Below are positions 19,184-29,830 of a DNA stretch of 64,000 bases, one piece after another. The stretch covers positions 1 through 64,000 of the forward strand of contig NZ_JAUXVR010000034.1 of NCBI RefSeq assembly GCF_030680395.1, read 5' to 3'. The notes beneath the pieces are model-generated. The model was given only the letters and a program-made list of their open reading frames with translations. It was not told the origin of the DNA and did not search any database. This DNA comes from Methylobacter sp. Its GTDB lineage: Bacteria; Pseudomonadota; Gammaproteobacteria; Methylococcales; Methylomonadaceae. A program made the translations under genes and the position numbers. Within the stretch, counting starts at the first letter, position 1; every line of letters starts with the position of its first letter.

Positions 19184-21640
19184 ATGAAAAGAATGCTTAT
19201 CAATGCTACGCAGGCAGAAGAACTGCGAGTCGCTTTGGTAGACGGTCAAAAACTGTATGATTTTGACATAGAAGTACCTTCGAAAGAACAAAAAAAGTCC
19301 AACATTTACAAAGGGATAGTAACCCACGTAGAGCCCAGTTTAGAGGCCGCCTTTATAAACTACGGTGCTGAAAAGCACGGCTTTTTACCTTTCAAAGAAA
19401 TCTCTCCGCTCTACCGTCACCTACAAGATGGCGTCGAAAACGACGGCCGCCGTCCAGCCATAAAAGACCTGATTAAAGAAGGTCAGGAAATCGTTGTTCA
19501 GATTGAAAAAGAAGAACGCGGCAATAAAGGCGCAGCTTTAACCACCTATATCAGCCTGGCCGGCACCTATCTGGTGTTGATGCCCAACAACCCTAAAGCC
19601 GGCGGTATTTCGCGGCGCATAGAAGGCGAAACCCGCAGTGACCTGCGTGAAGTCATGGCGGCGCTTGAGATCCCTGAAAGCATGGGACTCATTGTTAGAA
19701 CGGCAGGATGCGGCAAAAACGTCGAAGAACTGCAATGGGACTTAAATTATTTGCTGCAACTCTGGGAAGCCATAGAGCGCTCTGCCAGCGAACATTCAGC
19801 ACCGTTTCTGGTTTTTCAGGAAAGCAACGTTATCATCCGAGCTTTACGCGACCATTTACGCGGCAATATCGACGAGATTTTGATCGACAATGAAGACGCC
19901 TTTAAGCTGGTACAAAACTTCTTAAAGCAAGTCATGCCGCACTTTTTGCCCAAGGCAAAACTGTATCAGGATGCCGTCCCCCTGTTTAACCGTTACCAGA
20001 TTGAATCGCAAATTGAAGTGGCTTACGGGCGGGAAGTATCCTTGCCGTCCGGCGGATCGCTGGTTATCGATCACACCGAAGCGTTGACCTCCATCGACAT
20101 CAATTCGGCACGCGCCACCAAAGGCAGCGACATCGAAGAAACCGCGTTAAATACCAACCTGGAGGCGGCCGATGAAATTGCCCGTCAACTGAGACTGCGC
20201 GACTTGGGCGGCCTGTTTGTTATCGACTTCATCGACATGATGTCCAATAAGAACCAGAAAACCGTTGAGAATCACCTGCGCGACGCCCTTAAAATCGACC
20301 GCGCCCGCATTCAAACCAGCCGCATCTCGCGTTTCGGCCTGTTGGAAATGTCCAGACAAAGAATGCGTCCGTCGCTGGGCGACTCGACTCAGTTGCCGTG
20401 CCCGCGCTGCAAAGGTCAGGGTACGATTCGTAATGTAGAATCGGTCGCACTTTCCGTACTGCGGATTCTTGAAGAAGAAGCGATGAAGAAAGGCACAGAA
20501 AAAGTGATTGCCCATTTGCCTATTGAATGCGCGACTTTTCTGTTAAACGAAAAACGTAGCGCCATCGAACAAATTGAAAACAGGCTGAAAGTCGGCATTG
20601 TCATCCTGCCCAGCAAGCATTTGGAAACACCGGCCTATGACATTGAGCGCATCAAGGAAAAAGAGTCCGTCGAGAATGGTAAAGCCAGCTACTTACAGAT
20701 CAAAGCGGAAGACATTACTATCCCTGAATTTGCCCAGCAAGTAAAACCAAGCACAGCAAAAGCGGCGGTCAAGGAATTCCTGCATGATTCCCCTGCACCG
20801 GTGCAAAGCAAAAATGAATCAGCCAGCCTGATCCAACGCTTCTGGCATAAACTGGTAGGCGCCAGTGCCGGCAGCGCAGAGCCTAAAGCAAAGGTAACGG
20901 CCGCAGTTCAAACCCCTGAAAGAGCCAGACCGGTTGACGAAGGTCAGCCCAACAAAAACAGGGGTAACAGACAAGGCCAGGGTCAAAATCAGGAAAGAGG
21001 ACGCGGCCGTGGACGCGGCCAAGGTCAAGGACGCGGTCAAAATCCAAATCAGGAACAAGTTCAAGCGTCTGAACAAGTACAAGCGCCAAAACCAAAACCG
21101 GAACAAAATCCGGACTCGCCTCGTCCAAACCGTCCACCGCGCGGTCAAGGCAGAAACGTAAAGCGCAATCTTGATCCGGCTAATATGCCTGTAACAAAAA
21201 TCGAAGCCGTTAAAAGTGAAGCTGTTGAGGTTAACGAGGTTATTTCAAGCGCGCCGGAACTTGCTCCTGCTACTGCCGGAGAACATCCCAAAAGAAATAA
21301 TGCCAGAAGAGGACCGAATCGTAGAAGGCCGCGTAATCCCAACTACAAAAAACCTGAAACGGATGGCGATTCAAATACCATGTATGAAGCGTCCAGCGAC
21401 AGCAACGACGAGTCGCGTCCGGCTCCCCGTTCTTATGACAATGACTTTGCAAAAAGAGCGGAAAGAACCGAACGCCCGGAGTCCCCGGCTAATGTATCCA
21501 GTCAGGCTAACACCGGCAATCAGGATTCAGAAGCCGCAAAACCGGCAGTTGTCGCTACGCCAGCACCGGCACCGGCACCAAAACCGGTTGTTGAAGCAGC
21601 GCCAAAGCCAGTTGAAGCGGTAAGGCAAGAAACCGAATAA
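19184..21640 (+). CDS. rne: Ribonuclease E
   Basis: An 818-residue endoribonuclease, the core of the RNA degradosome and needed for rRNA and tRNA maturation. The catalytic half (about 1-530) has [21 protein letters not shown], an S1 domain (about 35-120), the DNase I-like acidic motifs SIDINSAR and FVIDFIDM, and the Zn-link CPRC at Cys406/Cys409. The C-terminal half is disordered, with a Gly/Arg/Gln-rich RNA-binding stretch ([12 protein letters not shown], about 605-620), Pro/Lys-rich repeats and an Ala/Pro-rich tail. The tail is shorter than in E. coli (1061 residues), as in many relatives. Divergent from rluC, convergent with dnaE. Confidence 0.95.
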   Translation: MKRMLINATQAEELRVALVDGQKLYDFDIEVPSKEQKKSNIYKGIVTHVEPSLEAAFINYGAEKHGFLPFKEISPLYRHLQDGVENDGRRPAIKDLIKEGQEIVVQIEKEERGNKGAALTTYISLAGTYLVLMPNNPKAGGISRRIEGETRSDLREVMAALEIPESMGLIVRTAGCGKNVEELQWDLNYLLQLWEAIERSASEHSAPFLVFQESNVIIRALRDHLRGNIDEILIDNEDAFKLVQNFLKQVMPHFLPKAKLYQDAVPLFNRYQIESQIEVAYGREVSLPSGGSLVIDHTEALTSIDINSARATKGSDIEETALNTNLEAADEIARQLRLRDLGGLFVIDFIDMMSNKNQKTVENHLRDALKIDRARIQTSRISRFGLLEMSRQRMRPSLGDSTQLPCPRCKGQGTIRNVESVALSVLRILEEEAMKKGTEKVIAHLPIECATFLLNEKRSAIEQIENRLKVGIVILPSKHLETPAYDIERIKEKESVENGKASYLQIKAEDITIPEFAQQVKPSTAKAAVKEFLHDSPAPVQSKNESASLIQRFWHKLVGASAGSAEPKAKVTAAVQTPERARPVDEGQPNKNRGNRQGQGQNQERGRGRGRGQGQGRGQNPNQEQVQASEQVQAPKPKPEQNPDSPRPNRPPRGQGRNVKRNLDPANMPVTKIEAVKSEAVEVNEVISSAPELAPATAGEHPKRNNARRGPNRRRPRNPNYKKPETDGDSNTMYEASSDSNDESRPAPRSYDNDFAKRAERTERPESPANVSSQANTGNQDSEAAKPAVVATPAPAPAPKPVVEAAPKPVEAVRQETE

Positions 21641-21653
21641 AACAGCAGTTTGG

Positions 21654-21680
21654 GGGTGGGCAACGCTGTTTTGCCCACCC
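21654..21680. terminator. Stem-loop between convergent rne and dnaE
   Basis: An 8-bp perfect GC-rich stem, gggtgggc (21654-21661) with gcccaccc (21673-21680), around an 11-base loop. It lies 13 bases after the rne stop and 6 bases from the dnaE stop. There is no clear U-run on either side, so it may act with Rho or simply protect 3' ends for both genes. Confidence 0.5.
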
Positions 21681-21686
21681 TGCTTC

Positions 21687-24600
21687 CTACCTGTACTTAA
21701 CCTCAACCGCTTCGCTTCCCAATAACACTCTCAATCGCGCCACCAATTCATCGGTGGGATGGACGCGCCACTCATCACCCAACTGCAAATCTGCTTTTGC
21801 AACCTTTGATGTATAACTGATCCCCACTGGGCAGCCGCCGCCTTTAAAAGGTTCCAGAACCGCCATCAGTCTCATCGCAAAACCATCATCGTCTGCCGCA
21901 TTCCACACCAGCTGAATACTTCTGGCAAAAACCTCCCTGGCCTGCTCCATGCTATAAAGCTTTTCAACCGTTAAGCGTAACGTCCCCAAATAATCGTCAA
22001 CACCCAACGCCCCTTCGGCAATCAGCAAGCTGTCGCGGGAGAAGATGCCCCGGTATTTTTCGTAAACTTCGCCAAAGGCTGCAATTTCAAGCCTGCCGGT
22101 TCGGTCATCAATCGTTGCAAAGCCCATAATCTTACCATTCTTGGTCTGACGGGTACGCACTTCGACGACCAAACCGGCCGTTCGGGCTTCCATTTTTCTG
22201 CTTTTGGACCGCTCCACATTGGCCAGCAGCGACTCTATGGTTCCGTGGGTAAACTGCCTTAATTCAGCCTCGTATTGGTTGATCGGGTGTCCGGTTAAAA
22301 ACAAACCCAGAACCAGCTTTTCAGCGGCCAACCGTTCATTTTCCGACCACGCCTCAACCACGGTGGAATAAGCATGGGCGTCATCGACATTGTCGGCATT
22401 AACGGCCAAACCGAACAAATCGTTCTGACCGGTTTGCGCATTTTTTCCGTGCTGCTCGGCGACTTTTAATGCCGTGGGCAGTTCCGCCAAATGCCCTGCC
22501 CGGTTGTCATCGAATTCGTCGAAAGCCCCGGCGCGTATCAATGCCTCCAGCACCCGGCGATTGAATTTACGTAAATCCACCCGCTTGCATAAATCGTACA
22601 GACCTGAAAACGGCCCGTTTGCTTCCCGCTCGATCAGCATTTCTTCAATGGCCGCCTCGCCCACGCCCTTTAGCGCGCCCAAGCCGTACACGATATGGCC
22701 CGCGTCGTTAACGGTGAATTTGTATTTGGAAACATTGATGGTGGGCGGACAGACTTCCAGCTTCATCTGCTTGCATTCTTCAATCAAAATCACCACTTTA
22801 TCGGTATTGTCCATATCGGCGGACATCACCGCCGCCATGAACTCAGGCTGATAATGGGCTTTCAACCAAGCGGTTTGATAAGCAACCAACGCGTAAGCGG
22901 CCGAATGCGATTTATTGAAACCGTAACCGGCAAATTTCTCCATCAAATCGAACACATAAGTGGCGATTTTTTCATCGACCTGGTTTTCTATCGCACCGGC
23001 GGTAAATTTATCCCGCTCCTTTGCCATTTCCTCCGGCTTTTTCTTACCCATCGCCCGGCGCAGCATGTCCGCGCCGCCCAGCGTGTACAGCGCCATTTCA
23101 CGGGCGATTTGCATCACCTGTTCCTGATACAAAATAACGCCGTTGGTGGGTTTTAAAATCGGCACCAGCAACGGATGCGCATACTCTGCCTTGGCGCCAT
23201 GCTTGACGTTGATGTAATCGTCGACCATGCCGGATTCCAGCGGTCCCGGACGAAACAGCGCCACCAGCGCGATAATGTCATCGAAGCAATCCGGCTTGAG
23301 CTTTTTAATCAGCTCCTTCATACCCCGCGATTCCAGCTGGAACACGGCGGTGGTCTGGGCGTTGGTCAACAGCTTATAGGAAGCCGGATCATCGCGGGGG
23401 ATGGTGGTTATATCGACCAGCGCTTTGCCCTGTTGCTTGTGCTTGGCGTTAATATCCTGCAATGCCCAGTCGATAATAGTCAGCGTACGCAGCCCCAAAA
23501 AGTCGAACTTGACCAGACCGACCGCTTCCACGTCATCCTTATCGAACTGGGTGACCAGGTTATTGCCGTCCTGATCGCAATACAGCGGCGTAAAATCGGT
23601 CAGCTTGGTCGGCGAAATCACCACGCCGCCGGCATGTTTTCCGGCGTTCCTGGATGTGCCTTCGAGCGACAGCGCCATATCGATCAGCGCCTTGACTTCT
23701 TCCTCGGTGTCGTAAAGTTGCTTCAGTTCGGGGCTGTCTTTTAGCGCTTTCGTCAGTGTCATGCCGATTTCAAACGGCACCAGCTTGGACAATCGATCGA
23801 CAAACCCGTAGCCGAAACCCAGTACCCGGCCGACATCGCGGATAACCGCTTTCGCCGCCATCGAACCGTAGGTGATAATCTGGGCGACATGATCCCGGCC
23901 GTAATGACGGGCGACATAATCGATCACCTCGTCCCGGCGATCCATGCAAAAATCCACGTCAAAGTCAGGCATCGAAACCCGCTCGGGATTCAAAAACCGT
24001 TCAAACAGCAGGTCGAATTCGATAGGATCAAGGTCGGTAATCTTAAGCGCATAAGCCACCAACGACCCCGCACCCGAACCCCGCCCCGGCCCGACCGGAA
24101 TCAAATTGTTTTTTGCCCACTGAATAAAATCGGCAACAATCATAAAATAACCGGGAAAACCCATCTGGGTAATCATTTTCAGCTCGAAATCCAGTCGTTC
24201 ATAGTAAACGCGCCGGTTTTCCTCGTCCGTCCCCTTGCCCACCGCCGGATAGTGCTGCAAGCGTTCTTCCAGGCCTTTCATGGACTCATCGGCCATAAAC
24301 TCGCCCAGATTCATGCCCTCGGGTACAGGAAAGTCAGGCAGGAAGTTTTGGCCCAGCGTCAGCTTTAAATTGCAGCGTTTGGCAATCTCTACGGTGTTTT
24401 CCAACGCCTCCGGTATATCGGCAAACAGCGCCTGCATCTCCTCAACGCTGCGTAAATATTGCTGATCGGTATAATCTTTGGGCCGACGGGTATCATCCAG
24501 CACCCGGCTCTGGTTGATGCAAACCCGCACTTCATGGGCGGCAAAGTCCTGCTGATAGACAAAGCGTACATCGTTGGTCGCAACCACCGGCAAACCGGTT

Positions 24601-25169
24601 GCCACCGCCAGCTCAACGGCGGCGGCGATATAGCGCTCCTCTTCGGGCTTCCCGACCCGTTGCAATTCCAGATAAAAGCTTTGCTCGAACAAGCCGCCCC
24701 AAAACTCCGCCAGCCGTTTCGCCGCATCATGGTTTTCGGCTAACAGCGCCTTGCCTATACACCCGCTCATCGCGCCGGACAACGCAATCAGGCCGTTATG
24801 GTTGGCTTCTATCCACTCCTGCCGGAGCATCGGCACACCCTGGTGCTGACCTTCCTGATAAGCTTTTGAAATCAATTCGGTCAGCGCAATGTAACCGGCG
24901 TGATTGTTGACCAGTAAAGTCAAACGATACGGCGTGGCCGGGTCTTCGGGATTAAAAACCAGCACATCGGAACCGGCTATCGCCTTGATGCCCTGCCCTA
25001 ATGCCGCTTTATAAAATTTGACCAGCGAGAACAGATTAGCGTGTTCGGTGACCGCAACCGCAGGCATATTTAACTCGGCCAGACGCTTGACCAAGGGCTT
25101 GATTTTGACAATCCCGTCTACCAGGGAGAATTCAGTATGGAGTCTTAAATGGACGAATGCCGGCTGCAT
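21687..25169 (-). CDS. dnaE: DNA polymerase III subunit alpha
   Basis: 1160 residues, the same length as E. coli DnaE and the catalytic subunit of the replicative polymerase. The N-terminal PHP domain starts FVHLRLHTEFSLVDG. The palm domain carries the catalytic acidic motif PDFDVDFCMDRRDEVIDYV and GPGRGSGAGS. The finger region has the typical GYGFNKSHSAAYALVAYQTAWLK. A clamp-binding QNDLFG lies near residue 925, followed by OB-fold and tail domains. The start at 25169 (MQPAFVHLRLH) is chosen by homology. An in-frame ATG at 25265 would add 32 residues with no counterpart. No strong ribosome site precedes either. Confidence 0.95.
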   Translation of the reverse strand: MQPAFVHLRLHTEFSLVDGIVKIKPLVKRLAELNMPAVAVTEHANLFSLVKFYKAALGQGIKAIAGSDVLVFNPEDPATPYRLTLLVNNHAGYIALTELISKAYQEGQHQGVPMLRQEWIEANHNGLIALSGAMSGCIGKALLAENHDAAKRLAEFWGGLFEQSFYLELQRVGKPEEERYIAAAVELAVATGLPVVATNDVRFVYQQDFAAHEVRVCINQSRVLDDTRRPKDYTDQQYLRSVEEMQALFADIPEALENTVEIAKRCNLKLTLGQNFLPDFPVPEGMNLGEFMADESMKGLEERLQHYPAVGKGTDEENRRVYYERLDFELKMITQMGFPGYFMIVADFIQWAKNNLIPVGPGRGSGAGSLVAYALKITDLDPIEFDLLFERFLNPERVSMPDFDVDFCMDRRDEVIDYVARHYGRDHVAQIITYGSMAAKAVIRDVGRVLGFGYGFVDRLSKLVPFEIGMTLTKALKDSPELKQLYDTEEEVKALIDMALSLEGTSRNAGKHAGGVVISPTKLTDFTPLYCDQDGNNLVTQFDKDDVEAVGLVKFDFLGLRTLTIIDWALQDINAKHKQQGKALVDITTIPRDDPASYKLLTNAQTTAVFQLESRGMKELIKKLKPDCFDDIIALVALFRPGPLESGMVDDYINVKHGAKAEYAHPLLVPILKPTNGVILYQEQVMQIAREMALYTLGGADMLRRAMGKKKPEEMAKERDKFTAGAIENQVDEKIATYVFDLMEKFAGYGFNKSHSAAYALVAYQTAWLKAHYQPEFMAAVMSADMDNTDKVVILIEECKQMKLEVCPPTINVSKYKFTVNDAGHIVYGLGALKGVGEAAIEEMLIEREANGPFSGLYDLCKRVDLRKFNRRVLEALIRAGAFDEFDDNRAGHLAELPTALKVAEQHGKNAQTGQNDLFGLAVNADNVDDAHAYSTVVEAWSENERLAAEKLVLGLFLTGHPINQYEAELRQFTHGTIESLLANVERSKSRKMEARTAGLVVEVRTRQTKNGKIMGFATIDDRTGRLEIAAFGEVYEKYRGIFSRDSLLIAEGALGVDDYLGTLRLTVEKLYSMEQAREVFARSIQLVWNAADDDGFAMRLMAVLEPFKGGGCPVGISYTSKVAKADLQLGDEWRVHPTDELVARLRVLLGSEAVEVKYR

Positions 25170-25434
25170 GGGATTAGGAAGTTGATTCACGTTGCTATTA
25201 TACGGATGGGCTATTTTAACCTGTCCGCAAGATTTGCGTGTGACCAAGATAACGACTATTAACAAAGCCCTTTATATGTTGCATCCCCTTAGTATTACTA
25301 CTTATTGATTAAAGGCCGCAATCTCTCTATTCTAAAAATCCATTGCAATACAAGGCTTACTGTCAGCAATACAAAACCAAATGCTTTTGTAAACAGGGTG
25401 TTATTTAAACAAAACCGCCACAGAGGGAAGAATC

Positions 25435-25878
25435 ATGAAATTAACCTGGATACTTGTTGCCGATACTACTCGCGCACGTGTTTTTACTGCTGACACCCCT
25501 TCTTCTCCTTTAGAGGAAATTGAAGATTTGTCCCATACAGAAGGTCGTTTACACGACAGGGAAATAACTTCCGACCTGCCGGGAAGGGTTAAAAGCGTCG
25601 CTGGAGGCGGCCACGCTCTTGAGCAACCTACCGATCCGAAAAAACACGAAATCGACAATTTTGCACACCGAATTGCCCAGTATCTGGAAAACGCACATAA
25701 CCAGAACCGGTTTGAACAACTGCTGATCGTTGCGGCTCCTTCTTTTCTCGGTTTGCTGCGCAACCATTTGCCGGAACAGATTAAAAAACTGGTTCGCTTC
25801 GAACTCGGCAAAGAAATCACCGCGTTGAGTGCCGACGATATTCGTCAACATCTTCCCCAATACTTACCTAATCTTTGA
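25435..25878 (+). CDS. Host attachment protein family (PF10116-like)
   Basis: A 147-residue soluble protein starting KLTWILVADTTRARVFTAD. A conserved middle segment reads HEIDNFAHRIAQYLENAHNQNRFEQLLIVAAPSFLGLLR. This matches the protein-required-for-attachment-to-host-cells family first named in Agrobacterium, whose real function is unclear and which is common in free-living proteobacteria. AGAGGGAAG lies just upstream of the ATG. It stands alone between dnaE and a hybrid kinase. Confidence 0.85.
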   Translation: MKLTWILVADTTRARVFTADTPSSPLEEIEDLSHTEGRLHDREITSDLPGRVKSVAGGGHALEQPTDPKKHEIDNFAHRIAQYLENAHNQNRFEQLLIVAAPSFLGLLRNHLPEQIKKLVRFELGKEITALSADDIRQHLPQYLPNL

Positions 25879-25994
25879 TAAAAAACCTCTCAATTCAATT
25901 TTGTAAAAATGTCAGATATAACTTACATTAGCCCATAGATGGGAAGAGCTATCAGTTAGAGGTTCACATTAAATATTTTTTCAGCAACGCCTAT

Positions 25995-28604
25995 ATGGCC
26001 TCAATACTGGGGGCTGCGGCTATCTTGTTTCTTCTAATACATTTCCAATTTATTTTCGGAGATTCTTCGCCGCTATTGCTCTTTTTAGTCGTGATCGCTT
26101 TAGCTTCGTGGTCCGGGGGATTAAGGGCGGGGCTTTTCATTACCGTGTTAAGTACGGCGGCAAGCGATTATTTTCTAGTCGAGCCTTACGGTTCGTTTTA
26201 CATCGCTCAAACCAGCGAAGCGCTACGCCTGGTGTTTTTGATCGGCACAGGCGCAATATTAAGCCTGATCATTGCACTGTTACACAAGCAGGAAAAACAG
26301 GCTTTATATAAGGTCCTGGAACGAGAGGAACAACTTAAGCAAGAAATCGCCGAGCGTAGTCGAGCGCAAGCAGACCTGAATTTATATGTCTCACTTGTCA
26401 AAAGCAGCACCGAGTTTATCGGCATGTGCGATACAGAGGGCATACCTTTTTTCATCAACGATGCCGGACTGCGTCTGGTAGGTCTGGATAGTCTTGAACA
26501 GGGCATTAAAACCTCCGTTAAGGACTTCTTTTTTCCGGAAGATCAGGCATTTATTATGGATCAGTTCTTTCCGACAGTACTCCGGAACGGCAATGGTGAT
26601 ACCGAAATCCGCTTCCGGCATTTCAAAACCGGAGCAGCGTTGTGGATGATCTACAACACCTTCGCCCTGAAAGACTCAAACAACAAAATAGTTGGCTTAG
26701 GCACCGTAAGCACCAATATCACCGAGCGCAAGCGAATCGAAAAAGCTTTACGCCAGAGCCAGATGGACCTGAACCGTGCCCAGGCAGTCGCTCATATCGG
26801 CAGCTGGCGCATGAATGTCCGCGATAATACACTGGAATGGTCTGATGAAAATTTTCGGATTTTCGGCATCCCAAAAGGTACGCCTTTTATCTATGAATCC
26901 TTTCTTGATATTGTCCACCCGGCAGACCGGCAGTTAGTCGATACGGCATGGAAAGAAGCCCTTACCGGCAAGACCTACGATATTGAACACCGACTCATGG
27001 TAGACCGGCAAGTCAAATGGGTTCGCCAACTGGCTGAGCTCGAATTTGACGAGCATGGATCATTATTCGGCGCTTTCGGAACAACTGAAGACATTACCGA
27101 CATCAAAAACGCTCAAGAAACATTGCAACATGAACGCGCCTTCCTCAGACAAGTCATCGATGCGGTACCCAGCATCATTTTTGTCAAAGATCGGGAGGGA
27201 CGATTTCTGTTAGGCAATAGAGCCTTAGCCCTAAACTATGGCACTAGCCTTGAAAACCTGATCGGGGCAAGCAGCGAAAACTTCAATCCTGACAAAGTGG
27301 CTCACTTTTATCAAAACGATCTCGATGTTATAAGCAGTCGCAAACCCAAATGCATCCAGGAGGAAAAAGTCACGCTTGCCGATGGCTCTATACGCTGGTA
27401 CAGCACAGTCAAGATTCCGCTGTTCGACAATGACGATTGTAACAAACTGCTGGGTATTGCCACCGACATTACCGAGCGCAAGTATGCCGAGGAAGCGCTA
27501 CGCCTGGCGGATCGCCGTAAAGACGAATTCCTGGCGATGCTGGCCCACGAGCTCCGCAATCCGCTGGCCCCCATCCGCAATGCCGTGCAGTTGCTGAAAA
27601 TGCTGGAAGTGAGCGATCCCAAGCTGACATGGAGCTACGCTGTTATCGACCGCCAAGTGACTCATATGGCGCAGCTGCTTGATGAGCTGCTGGATATGTC
27701 CCGCATTATGCAGGGCAAAATCAGGTTGAAGGTCGAGCATCTTGAGCTGACCGACGTTATAAACAATGCGGTAGAAACCAGTCGCCCTCTGATCGATGCA
27801 CGTAAACAGGAGCTGATCATTTCCCAAACTACGCCGCCGCAACGGCTCGCAGGCGATCGTGTCAGGTTGGCGCAAGTACTGTCTAACCTGCTAAACAATG
27901 CCGCCAAGTATACCCATGAGGGCGGCAAAATCATGCTGAACGTGATGCGGGAAGGTTCCGATACCGTCATTGAGGTCAAGGATACCGGCATCGGTATCGC
28001 CCCTGACATTCTGCCGCATATCTTCGAGCTCTTTTCTCAGGCCGATCATACTTTGGCCCATTCTCAGGGCGGACTGGGTATTGGCTTGACGCTGGTGCGT
28101 CAGTTGGTAGAAATACATGGCGGCACGGTTACGGCAGCGAGCGGAGGCATTGGTCAGGGCAGCTCGTTTACGGTACGGCTGCCCGCATTGCCGATAGGTT
28201 CACCTGCTGCCGAATCCGCGCTAACCAAATCCGTATTACCGATGCCTAAATTCCGTATTCTGGTTGTGGATGACTATGCCGATGCGGCCGAAAGCCTGAT
28301 GATGCTGTTGCAGGCAAAAGGGCATGAAGTCGAAATAGCCGATTGCGGCATGAAAGCAATCGAACGGGCTCAAGCCTTCCGTCCGCAGATTGTGCTGCTC
28401 GACATCGGCCTCCCCGATCTGGATGGCTATGAGACTGCCAAACGGCTGCGTGCATTGCCGGAGACTCAGAATGCGACCCTGATCGCCTTAACCGGTTACG
28501 GTCAGCCTGACGACCGTAAATGTTCACAATCGGCGGGATTTAACCATCACTTGCTCAAACCGTTGAACTTTGATGAGTTATCAGCCTTACTGGCATCGTT
28601 ATAA
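25995..28604 (+). CDS. DUF4118/PAS hybrid sensor histidine kinase
   Basis: An 869-residue membrane sensor. N-terminal helices (about 1-95) with ASWSGGLRAGLFITVLSTAASDYFLVEP are typical of the DUF4118 (KdpD-like) membrane module. Three PAS domains start at about 128, 262 and 382, each ending in a PAC-type DITE/NITERK motif. They precede HisKA with His518 (LAHELRNPLAPI), HATPase (NLLNNAAKYT, DTGIGI, GGLGIGL) and a C-terminal receiver with Asp803 (LLDIGLPDLDGYE). No separate DNA-binding regulator is adjacent, so its output partner is elsewhere. The frame upstream of the ATG at 25995 closes at 25929 without another usual start codon. Confidence 0.9.
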   Translation: MASILGAAAILFLLIHFQFIFGDSSPLLLFLVVIALASWSGGLRAGLFITVLSTAASDYFLVEPYGSFYIAQTSEALRLVFLIGTGAILSLIIALLHKQEKQALYKVLEREEQLKQEIAERSRAQADLNLYVSLVKSSTEFIGMCDTEGIPFFINDAGLRLVGLDSLEQGIKTSVKDFFFPEDQAFIMDQFFPTVLRNGNGDTEIRFRHFKTGAALWMIYNTFALKDSNNKIVGLGTVSTNITERKRIEKALRQSQMDLNRAQAVAHIGSWRMNVRDNTLEWSDENFRIFGIPKGTPFIYESFLDIVHPADRQLVDTAWKEALTGKTYDIEHRLMVDRQVKWVRQLAELEFDEHGSLFGAFGTTEDITDIKNAQETLQHERAFLRQVIDAVPSIIFVKDREGRFLLGNRALALNYGTSLENLIGASSENFNPDKVAHFYQNDLDVISSRKPKCIQEEKVTLADGSIRWYSTVKIPLFDNDDCNKLLGIATDITERKYAEEALRLADRRKDEFLAMLAHELRNPLAPIRNAVQLLKMLEVSDPKLTWSYAVIDRQVTHMAQLLDELLDMSRIMQGKIRLKVEHLELTDVINNAVETSRPLIDARKQELIISQTTPPQRLAGDRVRLAQVLSNLLNNAAKYTHEGGKIMLNVMREGSDTVIEVKDTGIGIAPDILPHIFELFSQADHTLAHSQGGLGIGLTLVRQLVEIHGGTVTAASGGIGQGSSFTVRLPALPIGSPAAESALTKSVLPMPKFRILVVDDYADAAESLMMLLQAKGHEVEIADCGMKAIERAQAFRPQIVLLDIGLPDLDGYETAKRLRALPETQNATLIALTGYGQPDDRKCSQSAGFNHHLLKPLNFDELSALLASL

Positions 28605-28999
28605 AGCCATTTTCCATCAATCTAAAAATTTCCCTGTTCTTAACCGGTTGTTAATCATGCGCCCAATAGTTATTCACAAAACCTGTGGATAACTCTGTGG
28701 ATTGATTGTTCTACTTATCTCTTACCTGCGGTTTTTATTGGTGTTTTGTTAAATTGTACAAAAACTTAACAAATCAATAACTTTATAAACTATCAATGAC
28801 TTACAATCATTTTTCAAACTTTATACCGCTCATTCAAAAGCAACGCTAAGTTACTGATTGTTGCTGTGTGCAAATACTATTGAATCAAAACTATTCCTCC
28901 CGCTCCAGCGCCAAAATTGCTTTTTAAAAGCCGTAGGATAGGGTGAATTTGCGAACCGCCATCCGAAACGGCCAGGCAATTTATAAAACAGCATCATCC
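28605..28999. other. Intergenic region between hybrid kinase and Crp/Fnr gene
   Basis: 395 bases with no credible gene. It holds the DnaA-box cluster near its left end and an AT-rich centre. The right third has no feature I can name. Both flanking genes end here (convergent), so no promoter is required for either. Confidence 0.5.
28670..28704. promoter_or_regulatory. DnaA-box cluster
   Basis: Two perfect DnaA consensus boxes face each other within 23 bases: TTATTCACA at 28670-28678 (plus) and TGTGGATAA at 28684-28692 (TTATCCACA on the minus strand). A weaker TGTGGATTG follows at 28696-28704. An AT-rich stretch (28725-28830) lies directly to the right. This could bind DnaA as a regulatory or titration site, or be part of an origin. 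dnaA and dnaN are not in the window. Confidence 0.55.
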
Positions 29000-29818
29000 T
29001 TATTTCATCCAGTCATGGCGGTTGCTTAATAATTCACATTTTTTAACCAGTCCGCATTTTTGTAAGGGAATGTGCGTCATCAATGAAGCAGACTGTAGAG
29101 AAGGAAGCAGACGATCGGATTCTGTTTTAATCACCTGATAGCATTCGCAGGCTCGCGCTTCCAGTCCCTGTCGATCCAGCACCGTGATATGGCCACGGCG
29201 GCAATTAATCAATTTCGCTTGCTGCAATTTTCCGGCGGCCTCTGTAATACCTTCACGGCGCACGCCGAGCATATTGGCAATCAATTCCTGGGTCGTGACC
29301 AACTCGTTGGAATGGAGACGATCGAGACTTAGCAGGAGCCAGCGACAGAGTTGCTGATCCACGAAGTGATGCCTATTACAGGCCGCCGTCTGCGCTATTT
29401 GAGTAAGCAGCGTCTGGGTATATCGCAGCAATAAATTGTGCAGTGCGCCGTTGCGATATCCGCCAAAGCGGTTGAACTCCTGCATAAGTATCGACGCTCG
29501 CAGCCGATAGGCATAGCCTGCGCTGCGCACGACGGCTCGATTAGGCATGGTTCCTCCGCCCATGAACAACGAAACACCGATCATCCCATCGTCGCCGACC
29601 ACGGCGATTTCGGCCGGTGCGCCACTCTCCATTACGTAAACCAGCGATACGATGCAGTTCGTCGGGAAATAAGCGTAGCGTACCTCGTCCCCGGACTCGT
29701 AAAGAACATCGCCCAGCGACATTCGGACCAATTCCAGATGGGGAAAAAAGCGTTCATAGTTGGCTGCTGACAGGGAATTGAGAAGGTGGTTTTGCCAGAG
29801 GCTATTTTGATCAGTCAT
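29000..29818 (-). CDS. Crp/Fnr-family transcriptional regulator
   Basis: About 272 residues. The N-terminal cyclic-nucleotide-binding-like domain (GDVLYESGDEVRYAYFPTNCIVSLVYVMESGAPAEIAVVGDDGMIG) lacks the canonical cAMP-binding Arg motif. The C-terminal HTH region includes LVTTQELIANMLGVRREGITEAAGKLQQAKLI. No Fnr-type N-terminal Cys cluster is seen. Proteins of this branch are widespread orphan regulators in Methylococcales and other proteobacteria. The start could also be at the ATGs at 29830 or 29827. 29818 (MTDQNSLW) fits homologues best. Confidence 0.85.
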   Translation of the reverse strand: MTDQNSLWQNHLLNSLSAANYERFFPHLELVRMSLGDVLYESGDEVRYAYFPTNCIVSLVYVMESGAPAEIAVVGDDGMIGVSLFMGGGTMPNRAVVRSAGYAYRLRASILMQEFNRFGGYRNGALHNLLLRYTQTLLTQIAQTAACNRHHFVDQQLCRWLLLSLDRLHSNELVTTQELIANMLGVRREGITEAAGKLQQAKLINCRRGHITVLDRQGLEARACECYQVIKTESDRLLPSLQSASLMTHIPLQKCGLVKKCELLSNRHDWMK

Positions 29819-29830
29819 AAGCAACATCAT

